Source of the DNA: Paenibacillus piscarius
Lineage (GTDB): Bacteria; Bacillota; Bacilli; Paenibacillales; Paenibacillaceae
Direction of reading: 5' to 3'
Length of the DNA stretch: 64,000 nucleotides
Assembly (NCBI RefSeq): GCF_022234545.1
Contig: NZ_JAIEUI010000020.1
Location: 62,001-126,000, forward strand
A model generated the notes under the pieces. That model saw nothing but the letters and a program-made list of their open reading frames with translations. It was not told the origin of the DNA and searched no databases. The translations under genes were made by a program, and so were the position numbers. Shown piece by piece: positions 43,768 through 52,573 of this stretch (position 1 is its first letter; every line of letters starts with the position of its first letter).

Positions 43768-44048
43768 AGTATCTCTCTCCTTTGCCAACAAGGGTGTATA
43801 ATGCTGCTTTAATCCTAATGAAAACATTTACATTTTTGCGTATTTCAACTTTCTGAAACAGGCGTTAGGACAGGCTTTGAAGATTTGCAACGGGATTTCT
43901 GCGGTTTAACCTTTATTCATCATACCGGATTTTGACGTTTATGTGAACAACGTGGAAGCTTTGAAAGGCATCAAATGATTTTATCGCATAGATAGAAAAA
44001 AACGAACGCAAAAACTGTTTCATGCTTCCGCTCCCAGGTTAAGCCCCG

Positions 44049-45272
44049 ATGTTTCAGGCACTCTTTTGGAGTGCGGTTAGTCTTTTCACCTCCCTGATGA
44101 ATATATATAAGACGAGCCGTTATTCAGGCAATCTGCCAGAGCGGGAGGGACTGAGGATCGATACACTTGTACTCAAAAGAATGCTGCGCGGCCTGTGGGT
44201 CGTGCTTGCCGCCGCTGCAATTCTGCTGGCGGTCTATGTATTGCTGCCGCTCCTGTATCCTCTCCTGCTCGCCTGGCTGCTCGCTTATGTGATGCACCCG
44301 CTGGTGCAGATGCTTAAGGGGCTGCGGCTGCCCGGGTGGCTGGCCGTCTCCCTCTCGCTGCTGTTCTATATCGGAGGCACGGCGCTGGTGCTGACCGCCC
44401 TGATCACCCGGCTGGTGAAGGAGCTGATCGGGCTGCTTCAGACCTTCGACCTCCATACGGATCAATGGCGGGGACTGCTGCAATCGCTGAGCAGGAATGC
44501 CAGCATTCAGAATATTATTAACCAGATCAACCAGTTTTACCACGATAATCCGGGATACCATGCCACGATCGACAGCAATATCAACCGGACCACAGAGACG
44601 GTCGGCCAGGCCGTGACCCAGATGATTACCGGGTTCTTCAATATCATTCTGAAGCTGATCTCCTCGCTGCCCAGCCTTGGCACTATTCTGATCGTCATTG
44701 TGCTGGCGGCCTTCTTCCTGAGCACCGGCTGGGACCGGCATACGGCCAAGCTGCAATCCCTGCTGCCAGCTTCGATGCTCAGACCCGTCTCGGAAATCTG
44801 GATGGATCTGCGCAAGGCACTGTTCGGCTATCTCCGCGCCCAGCTGGTGCTGATCTCCGTCACCGCGGTGATTGTCATTATCGGCCTGCTGCTGCTTGGC
44901 GTACGCTCGGCCTTCGCCATCGGCCTGACCATCGGCATCGTCGATCTGATCCCTTATTTAGGCGTCGGTGTCGTCATCCTCCCCTGGGCCCTGTATTCCT
45001 ATATGACGGGGAATATCGGACTGGCCATTGGCCTGCTGGTGCTGTACGGCATCATCCTGGTCACCCGCCAGGTGCTGGAGCCCAAGGTGCTGGCCAGCAG
45101 TATCGGCATTGATCCCCTGGCCATGCTGATCGGCATGTTCGCCGGGCTCCAGCTGCTGGGTATGATTGGTCTGATTCTCGGCCCTGTGCTGCTCGTCATC
45201 CTGGATGCCTTCACCCGCGCCGGTGTCTTCCGCGCCTTGCGCAGCTACATTCTGAGCGGCAGGCTGCATTAG
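44049..45272 (+). CDS. ytvI: AI-2E-family permease, sporulation integral membrane protein YtvI
   Basis: 407 residues with about eight helices. The N-terminal pair is at about 50-95 (VLAAAAILLAVYVLLPLLYP, LLLAWLLAYVMHPLVQMLK); there is a soluble domain of about 80 residues (150-210), then helices to the end. AI-2E signature blocks are IGIVDLIPYLGVGVVILPWA and QVLEPKVLASSIGIDPLAMLIGMFAGLQLLG. Position beside citZ and fxsA matches ytvI of B. subtilis. AI-2E proteins include efflux and Na+/Li+(K+)/H+ antiporters; the YtvI substrate is unknown. The ATG at 44049 has no good Shine-Dalgarno site; ATG 44097 is an alternative. Confidence 0.82.
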   Translation: MFQALFWSAVSLFTSLMNIYKTSRYSGNLPEREGLRIDTLVLKRMLRGLWVVLAAAAILLAVYVLLPLLYPLLLAWLLAYVMHPLVQMLKGLRLPGWLAVSLSLLFYIGGTALVLTALITRLVKELIGLLQTFDLHTDQWRGLLQSLSRNASIQNIINQINQFYHDNPGYHATIDSNINRTTETVGQAVTQMITGFFNIILKLISSLPSLGTILIVIVLAAFFLSTGWDRHTAKLQSLLPASMLRPVSEIWMDLRKALFGYLRAQLVLISVTAVIVIIGLLLLGVRSAFAIGLTIGIVDLIPYLGVGVVILPWALYSYMTGNIGLAIGLLVLYGIILVTRQVLEPKVLASSIGIDPLAMLIGMFAGLQLLGMIGLILGPVLLVILDAFTRAGVFRALRSYILSGRLH

Positions 45273-45300
45273 CTTGCCTCACGCTAACCTGATATTCAAA

Positions 45301-45341
45301 AGGCGTTCAATTGCAGTACTCTGCAGCTGAACGCCTTTTTT
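45301..45341. terminator. Bidirectional intrinsic terminator ytvI / fxsA
   Basis: AGGCGTTCA-ATTGCAG / CTGCAG-CTGAACGCC with a TACT loop and TTTTTT on the plus strand. It sits between the convergent ytvI and fxsA genes. Confidence 0.9.
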
Positions 45342-45346
45342 ATGAT

Positions 45347-45745
45347 CTACCGCCGGTAGAAGGTGAAGGTGCCGTTTTTCATTTTCTTCTCAATCCATCT
45401 CAGCAGGAAGACCCGGTAGAGCGGACGCGTCAGCGGAAACACCAGCGTGAAGCCGATCAGATCGGTCACGAAGCCCGGCAGAATCAGCAGCAGGCCGCCG
45501 AAAAAGATACATAAGCCGTCCAGCATTGTCCTCCCGGGCACCCGGCCCTCCTGCATATGGGTTCTGCTGTCATGCAGCACCTTCTTGCCCTCAAACTGCA
45601 TCATCAGGAACCCGATGACCGAGGTGGCCAGCATGATCAGCAGCGTCTTAGGTGCTCCAAGAAAACTTGAGACATAGATGAAACCGAATAATTCCACGGC
45701 CGGGACGGCAAATAATCCCGCCCACAGCCATTTGTTCCTGATCAT
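45347..45745 (-). CDS. fxsA: FxsA-family membrane protein
   Basis: 132 residues with helices at about 7-27, 32-50 and 75-105. The motif GLCIFFGGLLLILPGFVTDLIGFTLVFP (here in part: LLLILPGFVTDLIGF) is the FxsA hallmark. In E. coli FxsA eases exclusion of phage T7 by the F plasmid; in Bacillus the homologue (YtzA) is uncharacterised and lies near pyk and ytvI, as here. The ATG overlaps the stop of the thioesterase gene by four bases. Confidence 0.9.
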   Translation of the reverse strand: MIRNKWLWAGLFAVPAVELFGFIYVSSFLGAPKTLLIMLATSVIGFLMMQFEGKKVLHDSRTHMQEGRVPGRTMLDGLCIFFGGLLLILPGFVTDLIGFTLVFPLTRPLYRVFLLRWIEKKMKNGTFTFYRR

Positions 45746-46239
45746 ACTGCTCCTCCTTCTTCTTCCCCGAGCGCAGCCACGATTGACTGAAACAGCTCAG
45801 GCTGTGCCCTGTCGATCCGCACCGGCCTCCACTCCCTGTTCAGCCAGACATGGCTCGTGGAGCCGCTGACCAGCAGCTCGCCGGCAGCTCTATCTTGCCC
45901 TTCACAGCCCGCCGGCTGGCGGCGGACTTCATATTCATAGACAACCCTCAGCGCCGTGAAGGTCGTTAACCGCGCATACACGGTGATAAGATCATCATAT
46001 CGCGCCGGGCTTTTAAATTGCAAATCTGCAGAAGTTACAGGCAGCAGCAGCCCGTACCCCTCCAGGGTCCGGTAGGCGAAGCCCAGCTCCCGGAACATCT
46101 CGGTGCGGCCGCTCTCGAACCAGATCAGATAATTGGCATGATAGACCACGCCCATCTGATCGGTCTCCTCATAACGTACCCGGAAGGAAGTACTGTGCCA
46201 GCGGCTGGTCCATCCCGGCTTGTGCGGATTCATTGTCAT
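45742..46239 (-). CDS. Acyl-CoA thioesterase of the 4-hydroxybenzoyl-CoA/YbgC type
   Basis: 165 residues, hot-dog fold. The family active-site block RVRYEETDQMGVVYHANYL (catalytic Asp in ETDQMG) is near residue 20, followed by WFESGRTEMFRELG. It would hydrolyse acyl-CoA thioesters in the cytosol; the acyl chain is not predictable. It overlaps fxsA by four bases and shares its transcript. Confidence 0.88.
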   Translation of the reverse strand: MTMNPHKPGWTSRWHSTSFRVRYEETDQMGVVYHANYLIWFESGRTEMFRELGFAYRTLEGYGLLLPVTSADLQFKSPARYDDLITVYARLTTFTALRVVYEYEVRRQPAGCEGQDRAAGELLVSGSTSHVWLNREWRPVRIDRAQPELFQSIVAALGEEEGGAV

Positions 46240-46292
46240 GCCCCTTTCTATTCTAGCCTCTACAGTTACAATCAGTTACAGTCATCCGGCGG

Positions 46293-47474
46293 TTAAGCGC
46301 CGATGCCTTCAGAGGCCTGATTCAGCTTCAGCCTGCTGCGGGAGCTGCGCGCGACATAGAACAGCAGTGCTGCACCTACACCCGCACTCAGCATACAGGA
46401 CAGATTCATCAGGCCGACCCCGCCCTGGTTCAGCAGCATCCCGTTCAGCAGATTGCCCAGTATCCCCGCGAGCCCGGAGAAAACAATGTTGAATACACTC
46501 TGTCCGGTGGCCTGCATCTCCGCCGAGGTGATCTTGGATACATATTCGACCGCTGCGATATAGAATAAGCCGAAGGACAGGCCGTGCAGCACTTGTACGC
46601 CAATCATAACAGAAGGATACGGGAAGGCCACCTGGATTCCCCAGCGCAGTACATAGATCACCGCCCCGATCAGCAGCGTCCGCTCCATGCCCAGCCTGCG
46701 GATGACACGGGAGGCGAAGAACATGGAGGGGACATTCGTAATGGACGCCAGGAACAGGGCGATCCCGGCATGGCCGGTCGATCCGCCGACGGACTGGAAG
46801 GCGATGACAAAATAGGTGCCGAAGGCAGCCATCGTCTGGTTCACCAGGAAGCTCCCGCCGAGGAAGGCCAGGAAAATGCGGTTGCCCAGCAGTTGTCTGA
46901 TTCCCTGGGAGAACGACTGGCTCATCATCCGGTTCTCCTCCGCCTGCTTGGGCAGCGTCAGGGCAATGGCTACCGCCACCGCATTCAGCAGCAGGAACGG
47001 CAGCCAGATGGTCGAGACAGAGAACCGGGACACATACTGTCCGCCCGCAATGGCCCCTACAGCCGCTCCTATGCTCATCATCATACGGATGCTGCCATAG
47101 GTGGCTCCAGCCTTGTTCGCCGCCACAATGGCGTAGGAATCGGCGATGGGAGCCTGTGTGGAAGAGAAGATCGTGGACACGGTGTAGACCAGCATCAGCA
47201 CGATGAAATATTCCGAGCGGTACAAAACGGCCAGCACAGCCGGAACCGCCACGCTTAATATAAGCACCAGCCGCGCCTGGTTATATCTGTCCGATATCAT
47301 GCCCCATAAGGGCTGGACACAGATGGCGATCAGGGTTCCCATTGCCATGAGCACGCCGATCTGGCTGACTCCAAGCCCGTTCGATTTCAGCAGCAGCGAC
47401 AGATAAGAGCCGAAGGAGCCCCCGGCCAGCCCCAGGAACAGATAGAACCCGCGCAGCTTTGTTATTTTTTCCAT
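46293..47474 (-). CDS. MFS transporter
   Basis: 393 residues, about 12 helices. The loop-2 MFS motif appears as GMISDRYNQARLVL, and IGVLMAMGTLIAICVQPLWG precedes it. The second half starts near IFLAFLGGSFLVNQTMAAFG. The layout resembles the LacY/3-phenylpropionate (PPP) subfamily, but the substrate cannot be assigned. It starts 102 bases from the divergent G1-peptidase gene and runs 53 bases before the thioesterase gene. Confidence 0.8.
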   Translation of the reverse strand: MEKITKLRGFYLFLGLAGGSFGSYLSLLLKSNGLGVSQIGVLMAMGTLIAICVQPLWGMISDRYNQARLVLILSVAVPAVLAVLYRSEYFIVLMLVYTVSTIFSSTQAPIADSYAIVAANKAGATYGSIRMMMSIGAAVGAIAGGQYVSRFSVSTIWLPFLLLNAVAVAIALTLPKQAEENRMMSQSFSQGIRQLLGNRIFLAFLGGSFLVNQTMAAFGTYFVIAFQSVGGSTGHAGIALFLASITNVPSMFFASRVIRRLGMERTLLIGAVIYVLRWGIQVAFPYPSVMIGVQVLHGLSFGLFYIAAVEYVSKITSAEMQATGQSVFNIVFSGLAGILGNLLNGMLLNQGGVGLMNLSCMLSAGVGAALLFYVARSSRSRLKLNQASEGIGA

Positions 47475-47576
47475 GGGAGTTGCAAGTCATCTCTCTTTCT
47501 TTTTAACAGAATACCCAACCTTCATAGCCGCTAGCTGCATTAAATAGAGCAGAACCTATAATAAGGCGGTGGACAA

Positions 47577-48317
47577 GTGGGCCAAATCAATAGAACAACA
47601 AGGAGCAAGCCCTGTCTGAAGGATAAGCTCAATACAGGAAGAGCGGCCAGTTCAGGCTTCGGCTGGACCTCCAGCAACTGGAGCGGCTACGCGATCTCCG
47701 GCAAAAAAGGCAGCTACAAGCGGGTATCCGCCGACTGGATTGTACCTTACATTAAACCGACGTCCAAGGCTACGTATTCCTCAGCCTGGATCGGTATTGA
47801 CGGCTTCAAGAACAGCAGCCTGATTCAGACCGGAACCGGCCACGAATCGGTGAACGGGAAGGTCCGTTATTATGCCTGGTGGGAGATCCTGCCCGCTTCC
47901 GAGACCGTCATTCCCCTGCCGGTATCCCCCGGCAATCACATGCGTGCATCCATTGTCAAGCTTAGTCAAGGCAAATGGTGCATCACCCTGCGCAACCTCA
48001 GCAAATGCTGGGTCTTCCGCACCGTACAGCGCTACAACGGGCCGCAAAGCTCGGCCGAATGGATTACAGAGGCCCCGCAGATCGGATTCGATATCGCCCG
48101 GCTGGCCAATATAACCCCGGTCCGCTTCTCGAACTGCCGGGTGAACGGGCGCAATCCGGAACTGAAGGCGGCAGACGGCGGCATTATGGTCCAGAACAAC
48201 AAGCTGCTGGCCGTACCTACGCTGCCGCGCTGCGGCGATGCGTTCTCAGTGAGACGGATCTACCGCAACAGCCGGCCTGCCCCGTATTCCAAGAGCCCGA
48301 TCCGCATCACTTCCTGA
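47577..48317 (+). CDS. G1-family (glutamic) endopeptidase homologue
   Basis: 246 residues. The eqolisin core is complete: NWSGYAI, a beta sandwich, AWIGIDG, SLIQTGTGHE with the catalytic glutamine, YAWWEILP, and SAEWITEAPQ with the catalytic glutamate. The acid-acting scytalidoglutamic peptidase pair is Gln/Glu. GTG at 47577 is chosen because AAGGCGG is seven bases upstream; no signal peptide is visible from that start (MGQINRTTRSKPCLKDKLN). G1 proteases are best known from fungi; bacterial members exist in Bacillales. It is a lone plus-strand gene among minus-strand neighbours. Confidence 0.82.
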   Translation: MGQINRTTRSKPCLKDKLNTGRAASSGFGWTSSNWSGYAISGKKGSYKRVSADWIVPYIKPTSKATYSSAWIGIDGFKNSSLIQTGTGHESVNGKVRYYAWWEILPASETVIPLPVSPGNHMRASIVKLSQGKWCITLRNLSKCWVFRTVQRYNGPQSSAEWITEAPQIGFDIARLANITPVRFSNCRVNGRNPELKAADGGIMVQNNKLLAVPTLPRCGDAFSVRRIYRNSRPAPYSKSPIRITS

Positions 48318-48390
48318 CGGCAATTCTATGGGCAAAACTCTCAGGTCCACTATATACATTCACATCATTTATAGCAACCACTGTACGCAA

Positions 48391-48420
48391 AAAGAGCAGC
48401 GGCCTGAAGCCACTGCTCTT
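48391..48420. terminator. Intrinsic terminator between G1 peptidase and pyk
   Basis: AAAGAGCAG-CGGC / GCC-A-CTGCTCTT around a CTGAA loop. It lies 37 bases past the pyk stop on the minus strand, with AAAA/TTTT flanks, and can serve both convergent genes. Confidence 0.85.
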
Positions 48421-48457
48421 ATTATCATATTCAGTGCTGTGCAGAACGCGTCCGAGC

Positions 48458-49882
48458 CTAGTCAGCTGGAATCGTATCTACCTTCACCAGGTTGGTGGAG
48501 CCGGAACGTCCAAGCGGGATACCTGCAGTAATCACTACAAGATCGCCTGCCTTCACCAGACCGGAAGCTTTACCGCCGTTAAGCGCTGTTTCCAGCAATT
48601 CGTCAGTAGAATGAGCTTCAGGGCCGAATACAGGCGTTACGCCCCATACCAGTGCCAGCTGACGCATCGTTCTTTCTTGGGTGGTTACAGCAATGATCTG
48701 TGATTTAGGACGATATTTGGAAACCACGCGTGCAGTGTGGCCTGTTACTGTCGAAGAGATAATCGCTTTAGCATTCAGATCCAGCGCGGAGATCGCTACG
48801 GATTGGCTGATCGCTTCAGTGACCGTAGTCTCTTGGGCAATCTGCTGCTTCATGAAGATCTCACGGTGATTCAGGGCGGATTCCGCCTTCTCTGCGATGC
48901 GGGACATGGTCAGTACGGATTCTACCGGATATTTCCCGGCAGCAGTCTCGCCGGACAGCATGATGGCATCGGTTCCGTCAAAGATTGCGTTCGCTACGTC
49001 ACTCGCTTCAGCGCGGGTTGGACGCGGGTTGCGCTGCATGGAATCCAGCATCTGGGTAGCTGTGATTACCGGTTTGCCGGCAATGTTGCACTTCTGGATC
49101 ATCAGCTTCTGCGCCAGCGGCACTTCTTCAGCAGGGATCTCTACGCCAAGGTCGCCGCGGGCAACCATCAGGCCGTCAGATACAGCCAGGATTTCGTCCA
49201 GGTTGTCAACGCCTTCCTGGTTCTCGATCTTGGAGATAATCTGGATGTGGGAGGCGTTGTGCTTCGCGAGCAATTCACGGATCTCCTGAACGTCGCTGGC
49301 TTTACGCACGAAGGAAGCGGCAATAAAATCAATGTCCTGTCCGATCCCGAAAATGATATCGTTGGTGTCTTTTTCCGTAATCCCCGGCAGGGAGATGGAA
49401 ACGCCCGGTACGTTAACGCCCTTCTTGCTCTTGATGGTACCGCCGTTAACAATACGGGTCTTGATTTCGGTGCCTTGAATGTCTACAACGGTCAGGCCGA
49501 TCAGGCCGTCGTCGATCAGGATCGTCGATCCGACTTGAACATCGTTAGGCAGGTTGTCGTAAGTGATGGAGATACGGTTCTGGTCCCCAAGGATCTCTTC
49601 CGTAGTCAAGGTCAGATACTCATCCTGAACCAGTTCAATCGGTTCTACTTCCAGCTTGCCTGTACGAATCTCAGGTCCCTTGGTGTCAAGCAGGATGGCA
49701 ACGGTCTTGCCAAGTTCCTTGGACGCTTGACGGATCGTGTTAATCCGCGCGCCGTGCTCATCGAAATCGCCGTGGGAGAAGTTCAGACGGGCTACATTCA
49801 TACCAGCCAAAATCAATTTTTTAATATTCTCCAACGATTCACTAGCAGGTCCGATCGTACATACAATTTTACTTTTCCGCAT
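48458..49882 (-). CDS. pyk: Pyruvate kinase
   Basis: 474 residues. It converts phosphoenolpyruvate and ADP to pyruvate and ATP. Key blocks are MRKSKIVCTIGPASES, ARLNFSHGDFDEHGAR, LDTKGPEIRTG, ISKIENQEGVDNLDEIL (catalytic Lys), MVARGDLGVEIP, ATQMLDSMQRNPRPTRAEASD-like and LSGETAAGKYP. It lacks the extra C-terminal PEP-utiliser-like domain of B. subtilis Pyk (585 residues), so it is a short type. CGGAGG precedes the ATG. pfkA, which often sits between accA and pyk, is absent here. Confidence 0.96.
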   Translation of the reverse strand: MRKSKIVCTIGPASESLENIKKLILAGMNVARLNFSHGDFDEHGARINTIRQASKELGKTVAILLDTKGPEIRTGKLEVEPIELVQDEYLTLTTEEILGDQNRISITYDNLPNDVQVGSTILIDDGLIGLTVVDIQGTEIKTRIVNGGTIKSKKGVNVPGVSISLPGITEKDTNDIIFGIGQDIDFIAASFVRKASDVQEIRELLAKHNASHIQIISKIENQEGVDNLDEILAVSDGLMVARGDLGVEIPAEEVPLAQKLMIQKCNIAGKPVITATQMLDSMQRNPRPTRAEASDVANAIFDGTDAIMLSGETAAGKYPVESVLTMSRIAEKAESALNHREIFMKQQIAQETTVTEAISQSVAISALDLNAKAIISSTVTGHTARVVSKYRPKSQIIAVTTQERTMRQLALVWGVTPVFGPEAHSTDELLETALNGGKASGLVKAGDLVVITAGIPLGRSGSTNLVKVDTIPAD

Positions 49883-50256
49883 TAGGTTTTCCTCCGTTTT
49901 TTCGTTCTCTCTGTCTCGCTTTTTCCAACTACAAAATCTACTATAAGGATCGCTCTCTGTATAGGAACTTTATCACATGCACTCACATGCAACGTTCAGT
50001 TGCGCCCTTATGAATATTACTGCAAATTGCAGACAAAATCAATGTTAGCGGCTGTTTTTGCTGTAAATTATAGTCGAATAGCGCAGGATTGCCGTCAAAA
50101 TAAAAATCATCCCGCAAGTTACGCAGGATGATTGAAATGTAAATGAAAGGCTATCAAACCTTGCACTGCTCCCCGTTTGGAATAAGCTGGGATATGTCGA
50201 AAAGTGCAAACCGGCGGCTGCCGCCGGCCACTGTCTTTCGTAGAAAAATCCGCCCG
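49883..50256. other. Intergenic gap accA-pyk
   Basis: 374 bases without a gene. It holds the accA terminator (50105-50133), presumably the pyk promoter and a leader with GGAGG before pyk. In many Bacillales this interval carries pfkA, but no trace of a phosphofructokinase frame was found. Confidence 0.6.
50105..50133 (-). terminator. Intrinsic terminator after accA
   Basis: On the minus strand AATCATCCTGC / GCGGGATGATT with a short loop and TTTATTTT. It lies about 125 bases past the accA stop. Confidence 0.85.
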
Positions 50257-51258
50257 CTACTCTGTAGTCCGCACTTCTTCCAGATCCTCTTCCTGCTCCG
50301 CCAGCGACTCCGAGAACTCGCCGATCTTGCGGAACTTCAGATAGCGGTCTTCCTTCAGCTCTGCCGCGTCCATCGCCGACAGCTCCTCCAGATGACGCCA
50401 TACCGAATCCTTGATTGCTTGCGCCGCCGCCTCGTAATCCCGGTGCGCCCCGCCTCTGGGCTCAGCGATAATCTCCTCGATGACCTCCATCTCCAGCAGA
50501 TCGGTGGCCGTGATCTTCATCGCCTCCGCTGCCTGCTCCGCCTTGGTGGCATCCTTCCACAGAATGGAAGCCGCCCCGTTGGGGGATATCGCGGAATAGA
50601 TTGCATTCTCCAGCATCAGAACGCGATTGCCCACGGCCATAGCCAGGGCACCGCCGCTGCCGCCTTCCCCGATAATCACGCAGAGGACCGGTACAGACAA
50701 TTGTGACATCTCGAACAGATTGCGGGCAATCGCTTCGGACTGTCCGCGCTCCTCTGCCGTATTCCCGGGGTAAGCTCCCTTGGTATCTACGAAGGTGATG
50801 ATCGGACGGCCGAACTTCTCGGCCTGCTTCATCAGGCGCAGCGCCTTACGGAAGCCCTCGGGATGGGCGCTGCCGAAGAAGCGCTGAATGTTCTCCTTGG
50901 TGTCCTTGCCGCGCTGCTGTCCGATGACCGTTACCGGCCGGCCGTTCAGCTTGGCAATTCCGCCGACCACCGCGAGATCATCTCCGAACAGGCGGTCGCC
51001 GTGCAGCTCGATGAAATCCGTGAAGATCAGCCCGATCAGATCCAGCGAGGTCGGGCGGCCGTGATGCCGGGCCAGATGCATCTTCTGGGCCGGGGAGATA
51101 TTGGAATAAATCTCGTTCTCCAGCTCACGGTAGCGCTCCTCCAGCCGGGCTACCTCATCGCTGAAATCGATGCCCTTCTCTTCGCCGAACTGCTTCAGCT
51201 CGGCGATCTTCTTGCGCATTTCTACCAGAGGCATTTCAAAAGGCAACTCTCCCGCCAA
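50257..51258 (-). CDS. accA: Acetyl-CoA carboxylase carboxyltransferase subunit alpha
   Basis: 333 residues. With AccD it moves the carboxyl group from biotin to acetyl-CoA, giving malonyl-CoA for fatty acid synthesis. Landmarks are ARHHGRPTSLDLIGLIFTDF, ELHGDRLFGDDLAVVGGIA, VIGQQRGKDTKENIQRFFG, HPEGFRKALRLM and VIGEGGSGGALAMAVGN. It starts at TTG 51258, one base after the accD stop (GGGGG eight bases upstream), so both subunits are translationally linked. The C-terminal tail is acidic (LAEQEEDLEEVRTTE). Confidence 0.95.
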   Translation of the reverse strand: MAGELPFEMPLVEMRKKIAELKQFGEEKGIDFSDEVARLEERYRELENEIYSNISPAQKMHLARHHGRPTSLDLIGLIFTDFIELHGDRLFGDDLAVVGGIAKLNGRPVTVIGQQRGKDTKENIQRFFGSAHPEGFRKALRLMKQAEKFGRPIITFVDTKGAYPGNTAEERGQSEAIARNLFEMSQLSVPVLCVIIGEGGSGGALAMAVGNRVLMLENAIYSAISPNGAASILWKDATKAEQAAEAMKITATDLLEMEVIEEIIAEPRGGAHRDYEAAAQAIKDSVWRHLEELSAMDAAELKEDRYLKFRKIGEFSESLAEQEEDLEEVRTTE

Positions 51259-51259
51259 C

Positions 51260-52153
51260 CTAAAATCCCCCTTTCACATCATGCAGCTCCAGCAGCTTCG
51301 TAAGTGTGGAGCGCATTTCCTTGCGGTGCACGACCATATCCAGCTGCCCGTGCTCCAGATTGAACTCTGCCGTCTGGAAATCCTCCGGCAGCTTCTGGCG
51401 GATGGTCTGTTCGATAACAATACGTCCGGCAAAGCCGAATACCGCACCAGGCTCGGCAATAATGATGTCACCCAGACTGGCAAAGCTCGCGGATACCCCG
51501 CCGGTGGTAGGATCTGTAATGACGGATATATACAGCCCGCCTGCTTCACTGAAGCGGGCCAGCGCTGCGCTTGTCTTCGCCATCTGCATGAGGCTGAGAA
51601 TGCTCTCCTGCATTCTGGCCCCGCCGGAGGTGGAGAAGATCAGCAGCGGAATTCTCCGCTCGGTCGCCTCTTCTATGGCCCGGGTAATCTTCTCGCCGAC
51701 CACTGAGCCCATGCTGCCGGTGAAGAATTCGAAGTTCATCACGGCCACAATCACCGGATAGCCGCCGATACTGCCCTGTCCGGTGATGACCCCCTCAACC
51801 TGTCCGGTTTTGGCTTGCTGCTGCTCCAGCTTGGAGGCATAGCCGGGGAACTTCAGCGGATCGATGGAAGCCATCTCGCTGTCGAACTCAATGAACCCTT
51901 CCGGGTCCAGCGTCATCGCGATCCGCTCCGACGCATTCAGGCGCATATGATAGCCGCAGGACGGGCATATTTTCAGATTCTTCTCCAGCTCTTTGCTGTA
52001 CTGGATCGTTCCGCATTTGTTGCACTTGCTCATGAGTCCCTCGGGAATCTCACGCTTGGGGCGCTCGCCTTCTGCCGGTCCGCCGCTCCGCTCCAGACGC
52101 TCTGAAGGAATAGTCGCGTACTTCCGTTTTTTTTGAAATAAATCTTTGAACAA
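51260..52153 (-). CDS. accD: Acetyl-CoA carboxylase carboxyltransferase subunit beta
   Basis: 297 residues. TTG at 52153 opens FKDLFQKKRKYATIPSERLE, the family start, with AGAGG ten bases upstream. The zinc ribbon is CNKCGTIQYSKELEKNLKIC-PSCGYHMRL. The carboxyltransferase part has GGYPVIVAVMNFEFFTGSMG, LPLLIFSTSGGARMQES-like (here IPLLIFSTSGGARMQE) and ITDPTTGGVSASFA. Operon partner is accA; upstream lie a small unknown protein, pgpA and dnaE. Confidence 0.95.
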   Translation of the reverse strand: MFKDLFQKKRKYATIPSERLERSGGPAEGERPKREIPEGLMSKCNKCGTIQYSKELEKNLKICPSCGYHMRLNASERIAMTLDPEGFIEFDSEMASIDPLKFPGYASKLEQQQAKTGQVEGVITGQGSIGGYPVIVAVMNFEFFTGSMGSVVGEKITRAIEEATERRIPLLIFSTSGGARMQESILSLMQMAKTSAALARFSEAGGLYISVITDPTTGGVSASFASLGDIIIAEPGAVFGFAGRIVIEQTIRQKLPEDFQTAEFNLEHGQLDMVVHRKEMRSTLTKLLELHDVKGGF

Positions 52154-52237
52154 GGGTCGCACCTCTTCAGCCGTTTATTTGCGTAAATAGCAGCATGCCG
52201 CTGTCTTGAATGCTCTTAATGCTCTACGTTGTATTTC

Positions 52238-52426
52238 TCACGGGTGCAGGATCAGATTCAGGACCTCTTGCACCTCTTCAAGCTCTCCCGAAGGAACCAG
52301 AATCTCATACTGCTGCTTGGACATATTGACGGGACGGCATTTAATCAGAAATCCTTCTTCCGTAAGCTTCCTCTGGATCATCTCCGCCACTTTGGCGGTC
52401 GGCGCTATATAGATTACCGTCCACAT
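52238..52426 (-). CDS. Small DUF2007-like protein upstream of accD
   Basis: 62 residues. ATG at 52426 follows GGGAGG by 11 bases; a TTG three codons earlier is too close to that site. The sequence WTVIYIAPTAKVAEMIQRKL-TEEGFLIKCRP then YEILVPSGELEEVQEVLNLI has the beta-alpha-beta pattern of DUF2007 (signal-transducing-like) proteins. Function is unknown. It sits 84 bases before accD. Confidence 0.6.
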   Translation of the reverse strand: MWTVIYIAPTAKVAEMIQRKLTEEGFLIKCRPVNMSKQQYEILVPSGELEEVQEVLNLILHP

Positions 52427-52573
52427 GCCCTGCAAGGCCTCCCTAATCTCAAATCCAGCCGTATCCTGAATATAATGGAATCATGATAACACAGTTTTCT
52501 TTTTTCCCGCAAGAAGCCCGGCATGATGGAAGCGGGATCGGGAGGCTGCAGGGCAGCCGTGATGCGGAGCGGA

